Assembly: GCF_043290135.1 (NCBI RefSeq)
Contig: NC_134702.1
Span: 84,107,817 to 84,171,816 of the forward strand
Length of the DNA: 64,000 nt
Direction of reading: 5' to 3'
Source: Rhipicephalus microplus
Taxonomy: Eukaryota > Arthropoda > Arachnida > Ixodida > Ixodidae
Shown: positions 53,616-62,737 of the stretch, one piece after another
Numbering within the stretch: the first letter of the stretch is position 1
How the letters are laid out: the number at the start of each line of letters is the position of its first letter
Program-made: the position numbers and the translations under genes
The notes under the pieces: model-generated
What the model was told of the DNA's origin: nothing
Seen by the model: only the letters and a program-made list of their open reading frames with translations
Databases searched by the model: none

Positions 53616-56600
53616 AATTCGGAAGTCCCCACGATCTAATACGGCCACTCCCATCCAAACCACCCAGTGGAATTGTCGGGGCTTTAAGGCTCACACTAAG
53701 CACGCCAACCTCCGGCTTTTCCTCGCAGCATTTCAAAACCTTCCTGCTGTGGTAGCCCTCCAGGAGCCAGGGAGTGCTGCCACACTCACAAACTATACTA
53801 CGTTTCAGCAGGACCCTTTATCTTGCATCTGCGTGCACAAAAATTATACGGCCAACCTAGTTGATCTCGATCTTAAGCCAGCTTTCTCGTACGTGATGGT
53901 GACACTCCTTCCGCTGCGTAAACAGGATCCGCCACTGCACGTGCTAAACATTTATTGCTCACCGAAACTAAGCAACATTACATTCGCAGACCTTTTTAGC
54001 CGCGCTTTAAAGGCTGCGGGCAGGAACCCTCTGGTGATTGTGGGTGAATTTAATGCCCCCAGCACACTCTGGGGGTATGCACGTGAAGAGAAACGTGGAC
54101 GTAAATTGGCGGAACTTATGTCCACGCTGGGCCTAACTCTTCACACCGACCCTGCATATCCAACTCGCGTGGGTAACTCCGTGACCCGGGACACATGTCC
54201 GGACCTTACCCTCACAAAAAACATTCAGTATGCGGATTGGGTCAACACTGAAGAGACCCTCGGCAGCGACCACTGCATACTCAACACCACCATTCGCACA
54301 TACCCTTTGGCAAGACCCTACAGAGAGGCGAAATTACCCGATTACACGAAGTTTCGGCAAATATACGCCAATTCGACACCCATTGAAGAGCAAGGATACC
54401 ATGCTTGGTCCCAGCAACTGGTTTCCTCATTACGCTCCACAGAAACGCAAATTAAACTCTCCGAGGCGACTCCGGCGGTGGATAACCATCTCCTTCACCT
54501 CTGGGAGGCCCGGCGCAGCCTCGTCCGCCGATGGCGCCGGCAAAAACACAACCGAAAGCTCAAAATTCGCATCGCTGAGCTCACCCAGCGAGCAGCAGAG
54601 TACGCGGCCCAGCTCGCTGACTCTAACTGGGTGGACCGCTGCAACACGGCCGCTCGACAAATGTCCAGCCGGAGTACCTGGCGCCTCTTCCGCGCCTTGA
54701 TTGATCCGACCCAAACTCGAACAGAGACACAAAAGCATCTGCAACGAGCATTTCACAGCTTCGACGGAGACACAGCCAAATTGGCATGTAAACTCCGAGA
54801 CCAATATCTATGCACTCAGCAGGACTCCCAAGAGCCGGCGTACTCGTATGCAGGTACCGAGAACGCGGAGCTGGATGAACTGTTACAGTTACACGACCTG
54901 AAGGCAGCCCTAGCAAAAATGAGGCGAGGAACGGCGCCGGGAAGGAATAAAATTACCGTGAAATTACTTGCCAATCTTCCTGACTCGGCCTACACCATGC
55001 TCCTTGCCTACATCAATTCCATTTGGATCGGGAAAACAAGCCTACCAATTGAGTGGAAGACCGCCCTGGTCACCTTCATACCCAAAGCGGGCAAAGCAAT
55101 TAACGCGGACAACCTCCGCCCCATCTCCCTTACTTCTTGTGTGGGAAAATTAATGGAGACGATGGTGCGCGACAGGTTGTCCGCGTTCCTGGAGAGCAAA
55201 AATGCATTTGCAGACACCATGTTCGGGTTCCGCCCACACCGGTCCGCGCAAGATGTCTTGCTTCAGCTCGACCATGAGATCCTCAATCCAGTCGAGTATC
55301 CCCTGAATGACAAAGTTGTGCTCGTTTTGGATCTGAAGGGGGCCTTTGATAACGTGACCCACGAAATTATTCTAACACATCTCTCACAGGTGGATTGCGG
55401 CCAAAACACTTTCAACTATATTAAACAATTCCTCACTGACCGACAATCATACATTCGGATTCAGGACATTGAACACGGCCCTTACCGATTAGGCACGAGA
55501 GGGACTCCGCAGGGAGCGGTCCTCTCGCCCCTCCTATTCAATGTGGCAATGATGAGACTCCCCGCTCAGCTGGCGAAAGTCGAAGGCATACAGCATGCGC
55601 TGTACGCCGACGACATCACCATATGGGCGTCACACGGCTCGGCAGGAGACATGGAGGCAAGCCTGCAGCAAGCGGCGGACATCGTGGATGACTATGCCCG
55701 TCGCTGCGGCCTTCAGTGCTCCCCGTCCAAATCGGAATTCGTGCACATACGCCCCTCACCAAAGTGCACCGCAAAGATCGACCTCTCCCTTCACAGTGGA
55801 CCAATACCCGAACGCGATGAGATTAGAGTACTGGGGCTTTTTATACACAAAAATTGCAGAGCAGACACAACATTGGCCAAATTGCGTAAGGTGGGGGACC
55901 AGGTGGGCCGGATGGTCCGCCGGGTTTCCAACAAGCGCGGGGGGTTACGATGCAAAGATGCCTTGCGGCTGGCGCATGCATTCGTAACCAGCCGAGTCCT
56001 GTACTCGGCTCCATACCTCCACCTACGCAAATCCGACGAGAATGCACTCGAAGTCATTCTCCGCAAAATCTACAAGCGTGCCCTCGACCTTCCTGTCAGC
56101 ACCTCTAACCAGCGCCTTTTGGGCTTGGGAATGGTGAACACCTTCAAGGAGCTGAGAGAGGCGCACTTGACAAACCAATATACTAGACACTCTAAAACAC
56201 CGTCGGGTCGCCGCCTCCTTGCCCGGCTACACATCAATCACTCAATACACACGGAAGAGCGCGTACGGATTCCAGAAGTTTGGCGATACTCCTTGCACGT
56301 GCGCCCTCTTCCGGCTAACATGACCCGAGACGACTACACTGGCCGACGCCTCGCGCGGGCGGAAGCCTTGGCTCGACACTACGGCCACAAATTCGGGGTA
56401 TTCTACGTGGACGCCTCCGGCCCGCACCACGGTGGTTGGTATACGGCTGCGGTCGTCCACCAAAACACCGTTGTAAACGGACTCACATTCCGTGCACATA
56501 ACATTACGCACGCGGAGGAGATCGCCATCGCACTAGCCGCCGCAGATCAGGACTCGAGGGTCATCATCACCGACTCAAGGGGTGCCTGTCGCAATATTGA

Positions 56601-57168
56601 ACAGGGATACATTCCGTACCGTGCTTATAAAAAATTGCAGAACAGCAGCTACCTAGGTGCCCCCGCGCACCGAACGATCATATGGGCTCCGGCTCACACG
56701 GGCCTCGATGGTAATGAGACGGCCGATGCCGCTGCCCGCGCGCTCACTCTCCGGGCACCATCCTCGTCCCCTACCGATCCGGAACTCGAACCCAATCCTG
56801 CCTACACCTTTAAGGAGATCACACAATTTTATCAATCCGGCCATAACGTCTATCCAAAACCCTGTAAGGGCCTCACGAAGGCGGAGGAGCGAATCCTCCT
56901 TCGCCTTTACACTAAAACTCTATTGTGCCCGGCAATCATAAAACACTTTGACCCCGCATGCACGGGGAAGTGCCCGCATTGTGAGGAAAATTCCTCTGAC
57001 ATTTTCCACATGGTGTGGGCATGCCAAAAAAACCCAAACGTTACCCCACTACCCAACCCTTCGCGGGAGGACTGGGAGGCAGCCCTGCTCGGCTGCTCTG
57101 ACCTGACGGCCCAACGGGCCCCGGTCGAGCGTGCCCGGGCCGCGGCCAACGCCAATGGGCTCCCGTAA
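53599..57168 (+). CDS. LINE-A ORF2, endonuclease-RT-RNase H polyprotein
   Basis: 1189 codons from ATG 53599. Endonuclease (residues ~15-235): QWNCRGF, ALQEPGS, NIYCSPK, VGEFNAPSTLWGY, GNSVTRDTCPDL and GSDHCIL. The usual catalytic GDFN is GEFN here (GAA at 54046-54048). RT (~480-740): IPKAGK...LRPISLTSC, FGFRPHRSAQD, VLDLKGAFDNVTHE, GTPQGAVLSPLLFN and YADD (55603-55614). RNase H (~935-1060): FYVDAS, HAEEIAIALA, TDSRGA and HTGLDGNETAD. C-terminal CPHC-x8-H-x4-C. The product nicks target DNA, reverse transcribes LINE RNA and removes the RNA strand. The frame is fully open, but the D-to-E change may weaken the nuclease. Confidence 0.95.
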   Translation: MAGTLRIRKSPRSNTATPIQTTQWNCRGFKAHTKHANLRLFLAAFQNLPAVVALQEPGSAATLTNYTTFQQDPLSCICVHKNYTANLVDLDLKPAFSYVMVTLLPLRKQDPPLHVLNIYCSPKLSNITFADLFSRALKAAGRNPLVIVGEFNAPSTLWGYAREEKRGRKLAELMSTLGLTLHTDPAYPTRVGNSVTRDTCPDLTLTKNIQYADWVNTEETLGSDHCILNTTIRTYPLARPYREAKLPDYTKFRQIYANSTPIEEQGYHAWSQQLVSSLRSTETQIKLSEATPAVDNHLLHLWEARRSLVRRWRRQKHNRKLKIRIAELTQRAAEYAAQLADSNWVDRCNTAARQMSSRSTWRLFRALIDPTQTRTETQKHLQRAFHSFDGDTAKLACKLRDQYLCTQQDSQEPAYSYAGTENAELDELLQLHDLKAALAKMRRGTAPGRNKITVKLLANLPDSAYTMLLAYINSIWIGKTSLPIEWKTALVTFIPKAGKAINADNLRPISLTSCVGKLMETMVRDRLSAFLESKNAFADTMFGFRPHRSAQDVLLQLDHEILNPVEYPLNDKVVLVLDLKGAFDNVTHEIILTHLSQVDCGQNTFNYIKQFLTDRQSYIRIQDIEHGPYRLGTRGTPQGAVLSPLLFNVAMMRLPAQLAKVEGIQHALYADDITIWASHGSAGDMEASLQQAADIVDDYARRCGLQCSPSKSEFVHIRPSPKCTAKIDLSLHSGPIPERDEIRVLGLFIHKNCRADTTLAKLRKVGDQVGRMVRRVSNKRGGLRCKDALRLAHAFVTSRVLYSAPYLHLRKSDENALEVILRKIYKRALDLPVSTSNQRLLGLGMVNTFKELREAHLTNQYTRHSKTPSGRRLLARLHINHSIHTEERVRIPEVWRYSLHVRPLPANMTRDDYTGRRLARAEALARHYGHKFGVFYVDASGPHHGGWYTAAVVHQNTVVNGLTFRAHNITHAEEIAIALAAADQDSRVIITDSRGACRNIEQGYIPYRAYKKLQNSSYLGAPAHRTIIWAPAHTGLDGNETADAAARALTLRAPSSSPTDPELEPNPAYTFKEITQFYQSGHNVYPKPCKGLTKAEERILLRLYTKTLLCPAIIKHFDPACTGKCPHCEENSSDIFHMVWACQKNPNVTPLPNPSREDWEAALLGCSDLTAQRAPVERARAAANANGLP

Positions 57169-57266
57169 GAGGGAGCCCACCTAGTGTTTGTACGGGGCGG
57201 CCCCTTAAGGACCGTTCCCACCCTCCCTGTAAATAACATATGTAAATAAATGTTTTTCAGCAGCAG

Positions 57267-57278
57267 CCGACGCGTCGG
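57267..57278. repeat. Target-site duplication of LINE-A, right copy
   Basis: An exact repeat of 51585-51596, directly after the CAGCAG that ends LINE-A. Confidence 0.8.
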
Positions 57279-57285
57279 CGCGTCG

Positions 57286-57395
57286 AGTGTAGACGCGGTG
57301 CCACGTCGTCCACCCTCCAGAGGGAGAGAGTGCGTGTCAACACCAAGCTGCACGCACTCTCTCTCAACAGGGAGAGGGCACCGCGTCTATGCACT
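57286..57395. repeat. ~110-bp imperfect palindrome beside LINE-A
   Basis: Outer arms TAGACGCGGTGCC (about 57290-57302) and GGCACCGCGTCTA (57377-57389), and inner arms GAGAGAGTGCGTG (57324-57336) and CACGCACTCTCTC (57351-57363). The same CpG-rich block carries the palindromic target site, so LINE-A seems to have inserted into a hairpin-forming repeat. Confidence 0.75.
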
Positions 57396-57419
57396 ACGCT
57401 TAGACGCGTTGTAACGCGT

Positions 57420-58000
57420 GCGTGTGGTTACGGCTTACCAACGAGCATGCTCAAGGGCCTCACAGAGGGTGACGAAAAGGGGTTAAGAAGCGACGACCAC
57501 TCGTCAGAGCGTTATGACCTTGGGCCTTTTCTGTTATTCTTTTTTCGAACACGCGGCTTACTTTCAGTGCAATCACGCACAAGCACGTAACGGCATCCTG
57601 CCGCGACAGCAGCCACTACGCGGCTCACAACGTGGCCTCTGAGGTTAGCCGGTAGCGCCGCCGGCTCATCTCGGAGGCCAAGCTCACATGCTCAAATTAG
57701 CCGCTTGCCGTAGACATTAGAATTATGGCACGGCATTTTGATCGATGGCATCACTTGTCGAGAAAAAAAAAGGAACGATTCCAGTTTGATTGCGAATTTC
57801 ACTGACGTGAGCGGGGTATCAAAATTGTGTTTTCACAGCTATTAAAGGAGCCCGGGTGACGAAACAAGTCCATGTTTATTATTGAACTGACGGCGAGGAT
57901 TCTAGATACACGCGTAGTTGAAAAATTTCAGAAAACGTTTCACAACCCTTGTAAGCGCGATGTTTCTTGTCGATGACGCAAGCGCGATGTTCCTTGTAGT
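57420..58000. other. No gene seen
   Basis: No exon or known repeat. I searched here and further right for the missing N-terminal SEC14-like exon without success. Confidence 0.5.
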
Positions 58001-58004
58001 ATTA

Positions 58005-58235
58005 TTAATGTGTGGTGTCTTTAAGTTCCAAAACCCCGATAAGATTATAAGAGACGCCGTAGTGGGGCGTTCCGGTAATTTTGGTCATCTGGTGTTCTTT
58101 AACTTGCCCTGACGTCGCAAAGTACACGGGCCTCTACCGTTCTGTCTCCCCTGAAATGCGACCGCTTTGGCCGGAATCGAACCCGTCACCTGCGGGTCAG
58201 CAGCATAGCACATAAGCCACTGATCCATAGTGGCG
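58005..58235 (-). mobile_element. tRNA-derived SINE (Ruka-like)
   Basis: Reverse orientation: GGTGTCTTTAAGTTCCAAAAC, ATTATAAGAGACGCCGTAGTG, GGTGTTCTTTAACTTGCCCTG, then TGCGACCGCTTTGGCCGGAA with the B-box complement GGAATCGAACCC and a tRNA-like head ending CCACTGATCC. Confidence 0.88.
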
Positions 58236-58239
58236 GAGA

Positions 58240-59250
58240 AATGCCTTATAGTAGTGCACCGCGTTACGTCACGTCGGCTTTACTGAACCAAAACAACTGA
58301 AAACGCCTAGAGGTACCAAGATAGGTACCTTGCTCCAAGGCATAGGTTTCTCAATTGTCTTGTGGAAGACAAAAGAAAAGGTAAGCCAAACGAAATTTGC
58401 ATTGAAATCGAAGCATGTGAAACAAATCCATCATTTGCAGGTGCAGGTTTAATTATATACGGTGTTTAGAAAAAGTTATGCAGATTTATATAGAACACTA
58501 AACGTATCCAACAGCCATAGCTCTGTTGTGGAATAGCTATTCCTGAATTGTCGAAAAGAGGGAGTACACTGTGTTGACATTGACGATTCAGAGTAGTGTG
58601 TTCCGCGTCCTATACGGAAGACCCACGAGCCATTCATACCTCGAAGGTTTGTGCTAGCAAATACGCGTTAACTTTGTGTTTAGATAACGGGTGAGTGATT
58701 CAGTGTGCTACATATGTACCAAAGATGTTAAGAAAAAAACTGCAGAGTGGACGCTTTCACAAGGCCAGGAGGAGTGAAACCAGCATTTTTCTGGAGTTTA
58801 CTTCAAAACATCGGCCCTCTCGCGCGGCGCGCAATCTGACATTAAGTACCTTTGTTTTGCAAACGTGAATGTAGGTCGAAATATTGGGTAAAAGATATTC
58901 CTTCTGGCGAAGATAATGAACCGGAATGAGTACAAGTAGATTGATCTCTACTAAAGTTTTCCCAGGCTTTGTGGCTACTTAAGAAAACTAGTTTATTTAT
59001 TTATTTGTTAAAACCTTGGGGTACATTTGTACTTTATAGAGGGGAGGGGCGGAAATACAGATGAACAACATAATAACTACAGGAATATGTAAACACATTT
59101 AACATTAAAATAAATATAATGATGAAACTTTACATACAAGGAGTACATTTTATTAAAAGACAACTGAACTAGAACCACAAAGAATCCACTAAACAGTCAA
59201 TAACACTTACGCCGATTAGTACAGTTCACGATTCTGACTATATTAGTGCA
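58240..59250. other. No gene seen
   Basis: A T-rich (TTTA)n stretch at about 58992-59008, followed by AAAACCTTGGGGTACATTTG, may be an old LINE 3' end in reverse orientation. Nothing else is recognisable. Confidence 0.4.
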
Positions 59251-59379
59251 TTCTTAAATTGAGTGGGGTCGGTGATGCTTACTAATGATGCAGGTGACAC
59301 AGAAGATGCGCTTAGCAGTGATATAGAGCAGTACCAGTACCAGGAAATTACCAATGCTCAGTTTTTGCGGTGCTCGAAG

Positions 59380-59540
59380 CAAGAGCTGTTATGTATGGTT
59401 CGCACACTCTACAAACCTGGGAGGCCCTGCTCCACAGCCAAGACACCAACGTACAGCAAAACATCATCAGTCACGCCCTATATCCTGCCATGTCTCAAGG
59501 GATTCCGGTCAATCGCTAGAGGCGACGGGAAATGCGTCAC
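59380..59540 (+). pseudogene. Possible LINE ORF2 C-terminal relic
   Basis: In one frame TLQTWEALLHSQDTNVQQNI...AMSQGIP has the spacing of the C-terminal tail of I-like ORF2 (W-E-x-x-L-x-S-x-D-x-x-x-Q...A...Q/G-I-P). No flanking domain supports it. Confidence 0.35.
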
Positions 59541-60009
59541 GTTTCTTTATATTCGGCAGATCACACGTACCTTGGGAATCGATGTTGTGCGAAGTATGCG
59601 GAAGGAAGCCGACTCTGTTGTAATCTTTTTATTGAGTGAAATGTTACGAAGCGGCGCTCAAGGATATGTACAAATGCACGCAGGGACATACGTTAAACAG
59701 CCGCATATGCTTTCTATAACAGTTGTTTACAGTAGCGTAACAATGCCAACAGTGACATGGATATTAGCAATACCAGAAGCGGCAAGCTGACATGAAGCGC
59801 TGGTGCTCGCGAGGTTGGTAGCCCTGGACACAGCTACTTAAATCAACTTCAGCGGATGGCACCTAACTACAATTAAGGTTAACCCGAAGCGACAGCTTTA
59901 TCCTCGGAGTACGTGTGTAATGTTCATAAATTTGGATACCCAGCACTGGAACCACAGTTGACGTTTCACGAACATTATATTGGTCTATCCGAATAACAGT
60001 TGCGAGATC

Positions 60010-60290
60010 TGGCGTAGCTCTGAGGTAGAATGCTTGACTGCCACGCACAATGCTCGGCTTCGATTTCTGATGGCACCCTGTCGTTTATTTTTTGCATTCG
60101 TCGGGTCAACGCTACCGATGTCAACTTTCTTAACACTCACGCGTTAAAACTGCCCATGTCGGTTCTCATCACCCTGGGTAGACAAACTGTCAATAATCTG
60201 TGGCATATACCCACCCACGGGTATGTGCCACACGTCTGGCGGAAAAGGCTTGACGACGTACGCGACGGCATTTCTACATTATTCATGTTA
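60010..60290 (+). mobile_element. Second tRNA-derived SINE type
   Basis: GGCGTAGCTCTGAGGTAGAATG (a good A box) and GGCTTCGATTTCTG (B-box-like), then a body unlike Ruka. The body contains a 13-bp stem GTGGCATATACCC (60200-60212) / GGGTATGTGCCAC (60219-60231) with one G-T pair. Related GGGTATGTGCCAC appears at about 923 and, mutated, at about 48896. Confidence 0.6.
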
Positions 60291-60387
60291 TGACCAGCGT
60301 GTCATAGTCGTCGGACCATCTTACCCTCCCATACTAATTTTGGTAACCCAAGTTAAGGAGGTGATCAGGAGAGCACCTAGACGCGGG

Positions 60388-60394
60388 CGGATAT

Positions 60395-60479
<85 letters not shown>
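60388..60479 (+). repeat. (CCA)n(TCA)n microsatellite at LINE tail
   Basis: A trinucleotide tract that forms the 3' end of the RTE-type LINE read on the - strand as (GAT)n. Such simple-repeat tails are typical of RTE elements. Confidence 0.93.
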
Positions 60480-60481
<2 letters not shown>

Positions 60482-61110
60482 GACTACGTCTACTGCAGGA
60501 CAAAGGCCTCTCCCATGTTCCGCCAGTTAACTCGGTCCTGTGCTTGCTGCTGCCAATATATACCAGCAAACTTCTTAATCTCATCTGCCCACCTAACCTT
60601 ATGTATCCCCCTAACCCGCTTGCCTTCTCTGGGAATCATGTTAGTTACTATTATTGACCAGCGGTTATCCTGTCTATGCGCTACATGCCCGGCCCATGTC
60701 CATATCCTCTTCTTGATTTCAACTGTGATGTCCTTAACCCCAGTTTTTCCCTAATCCACTCTGCTACCTTCTTGTGTCTTAAGGTTACACCTACCATTTT
60801 TCTTTCCATTGCTCGCTGCGTCATTCTCAATTTAAGCGGAACCCTCTTTCTAAGTCTCCAGGTTTTTGCTCCGCGGCTAAGTACCGGCAAGATACAGCCG
60901 TTATATACCTTCTTCTTGAGGGATAGTGGATATAAAGTGCTTGCAGCACGCAAAAACTTGCTTCGCATTCAATATATTCCTGTCTCTCTTCTTCACTGCG
61001 TGCCAACGTCTTACCGTGCCTGGACAAAGATGACGGCAGTCAAGCTTCGCATTGCAAACATAATTTCCATTCAAGCAGTTTTCCCTCAAAAACCTCTCTT
61101 GTCTATATAC
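60412..61110 (-). pseudogene. RTE-type LINE, 3' fragment
   Basis: The - strand frame reads KKKVYNGCILPVLSRGAKTW, RAMERKMVGVTLRHKKVAEW, then WSIIVTNMIPREGKRVRG, VRWADEIKKFAG and NWRNMGEAFVLQ, and ends in (GAT)n. This is the C-terminal region of RTE-clade (BovB-like) reverse transcriptase proteins. The 5' part including the catalytic RT is absent, and the frame is broken near 60680. Confidence 0.82.
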
Positions 61111-61209
61111 CCTTTCATGGAAGGGCAGTAAGTTGTACATATACCCTACCATGGGAGAGAAGTGAGCCGTTTCGAAATGTTTTTCCGTTCCCAAGACATG
61201 TTCGAACTT

Positions 61210-61475
61210 CGACAATATAGAGTACGGTGTACTCTACTACGGCTGAGCAATGAGCTGTCCAAAAGCCGACTATGAAGAGCACCTGGTGTTTACAAAAAAA
61301 AATTTTAACAATTTAGAGTGGGGAGCATAACGCCGTACCGTATGCCTCGCACTTGATGAGGTCGCCTTTGTAGAGAAAGTTGTCAACGATTTAGAGTACT
61401 TGGTATACTCTATGGAAGAGCATCAAGCCGTCCCGTGGGCCTGACACTTAATGAGGCCGCATAGTCCAAAAGCTG
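61210..61475 (+). repeat. Degenerate tandem repeat, ~3 units
   Basis: Units begin at about 61214, 61307 and 61389 with (C)AA(T)NTTAGAGT. The first and third also contain GTACTNNGGTATACTCTA-like palindromic words, and the second and third share CCGT...GCCT...CACTT(G/A)ATGAGG. No frame was found. Confidence 0.5.
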
Positions 61476-61479
61476 GAAA

Positions 61480-62065
61480 TGTTCGTGTTTAGAGAAATTT
61501 ATTCTCACGAACAGTGAACATCAGTTGCAATCCGACAACACATCGCGACGGAACAAAACATCCACAGACCAAAAATTGTTACAAAAAGATATGTTTACAC
61601 ATGTACACAGAACACAACATACACAGATACACAAGAATCGTTACAATATGATATGTTTACATATGTGGAATACATGATAAACGAAGAACACACAAATGAA
61701 ATATAAAGATTTATATGTTCGGTATTTACATAGTATTGACAAGATATTTGTGCGAGTAATAAACAAGCATCAACCTACCAAGAACGGGCCGGCCTGAAAA
61801 CAAGCTTTACACGTCTCTCGCAGACGAACATAAAAGGGCAGGACCAGTGTCGAAGGAATTCCTCCTCACCCAGAAAGAAGAGTTACTACGACAAAACAGA
61901 TAGTCACTCCAAAATCGGGAAGAGAGCACGACTGCGACGACTTGCTGCAACAGCCTCACAGCGGTTACGCCAAATACAGAAGGCGCTGTGACGTCCCCGC
62001 AAACACGGACTGAACCCCGCTCCTTTCAAGATGTGTACGCTCGTTTCTCAAACCCACGCATAAAA
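61480..62065. other. No gene seen
   Basis: An A/C-rich stretch with ACACA- and GATATGTTTACA-like short repeats (61570-61680). No coding signal. Confidence 0.5.
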
Positions 62066-62070
62066 ATAAA

Positions 62071-62737
62071 TTGCTCGCAGCTTCCCTCGGGGGAACACTG
62101 AGGAGGATGCGGACCATATAATTGGTTAACGGGGTGTTAAAGTGCGACTTACTTGGGTCGATGGCTAAATTGGTTAACGTGGTTGTGAAATGGGGTGTTG
62201 AATTGCGACTTACTTGGGTCGATGGCTAAATTGGTTAACGTGGTTGTAGGAGGGGGTGTTAAATGAGTGAACACGTACACACGTATGCGAAAGGGCGGCG
62301 CTGGTCGAAGGGACGTCGATCATTGTGTTTGTGGATTCGTTGGAATTCATTTCACCGCGACCTTGGACGTCGACGCGCCGTACAAACCAACCGACGAGCG
62401 GCAACTGAGCGAGCGAGCGCCGACCTTGAGTATATATACAGCACGACGGCGCATGCACTGTCAGCTGTTGAATGTTCTCGAAGCGCGACGCCACATGCGC
62501 GTCCACTGGAGAATCAGGAGAATTGTAGATGTCGAACGCGGTGTGTAGAGGAGGAAGGGTGCACAGATGGTGGAGGAGTGAAGCGCGCGCGGTGTGTAGA
62601 GGAGGAAGGGATGCACAGATGGTGGAAGAGTGGGCGACGGCGCGACGGCGCATGCGCGCGCGTCAGCTGTCGAATGTTCGAGAAGCGGTGCGGACGGCGC
62701 ACTACAAGGCGCGAGTATAAGATGCTCCGCATCTAAA
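62071..62737 (+). mobile_element. HINE-like family Y, copy C
   Basis: The leader is TTGCTCGCAGCTTCCCTCGG, then GATGCGGACCATATAA (one change in the hairpin, G to C). It ends AGATGCTCCGCATCTAAAA. The promoter block (TATATATAC at about 62430, reversed) and GTAGAGGAGGAAGG repeats are kept. The Arg-rich part is deleted and an unrelated short segment (about 62318-62350) is present. Flanked by A-rich sequence on both sides. Confidence 0.75.

Larger units (their letters stand above)
51597..57266 (+). mobile_element. LINE-A, full-length non-LTR retrotransposon
   Basis: 5670 bp bounded by a 12-bp direct repeat. A 5' region of 270 bp precedes ORF1 (51867-53615), which overlaps ORF2 (53599-57168) by 17 nt. 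The 98-bp 3' UTR ends TGTAAATAAATGTTTTTCAGCAGCAG without a long poly(A). Domain order is CCHC ORF1 / APE endonuclease, RT, RNase H, CCHC-like C-terminus, as in the I-like group and as in LINE-B (about 45% similar by eye across the RT). Both frames are open, so it is a recent insertion. It lies in the first visible intron of the SEC14-like gene, antisense to it, 179 bp from the exon at 51418. Confidence 0.92.

Noticed and set aside
59263..59790. 175-codon + strand frame
   Set aside because: No recognisable domain in this frame. A different frame of the same stretch resembles a LINE C-terminus, so the long frame is probably accidental.
60223..60584. Poly-Ser and poly-Asp frames
   Set aside because: Translation of the (ATC)n tail of the RTE fragment.
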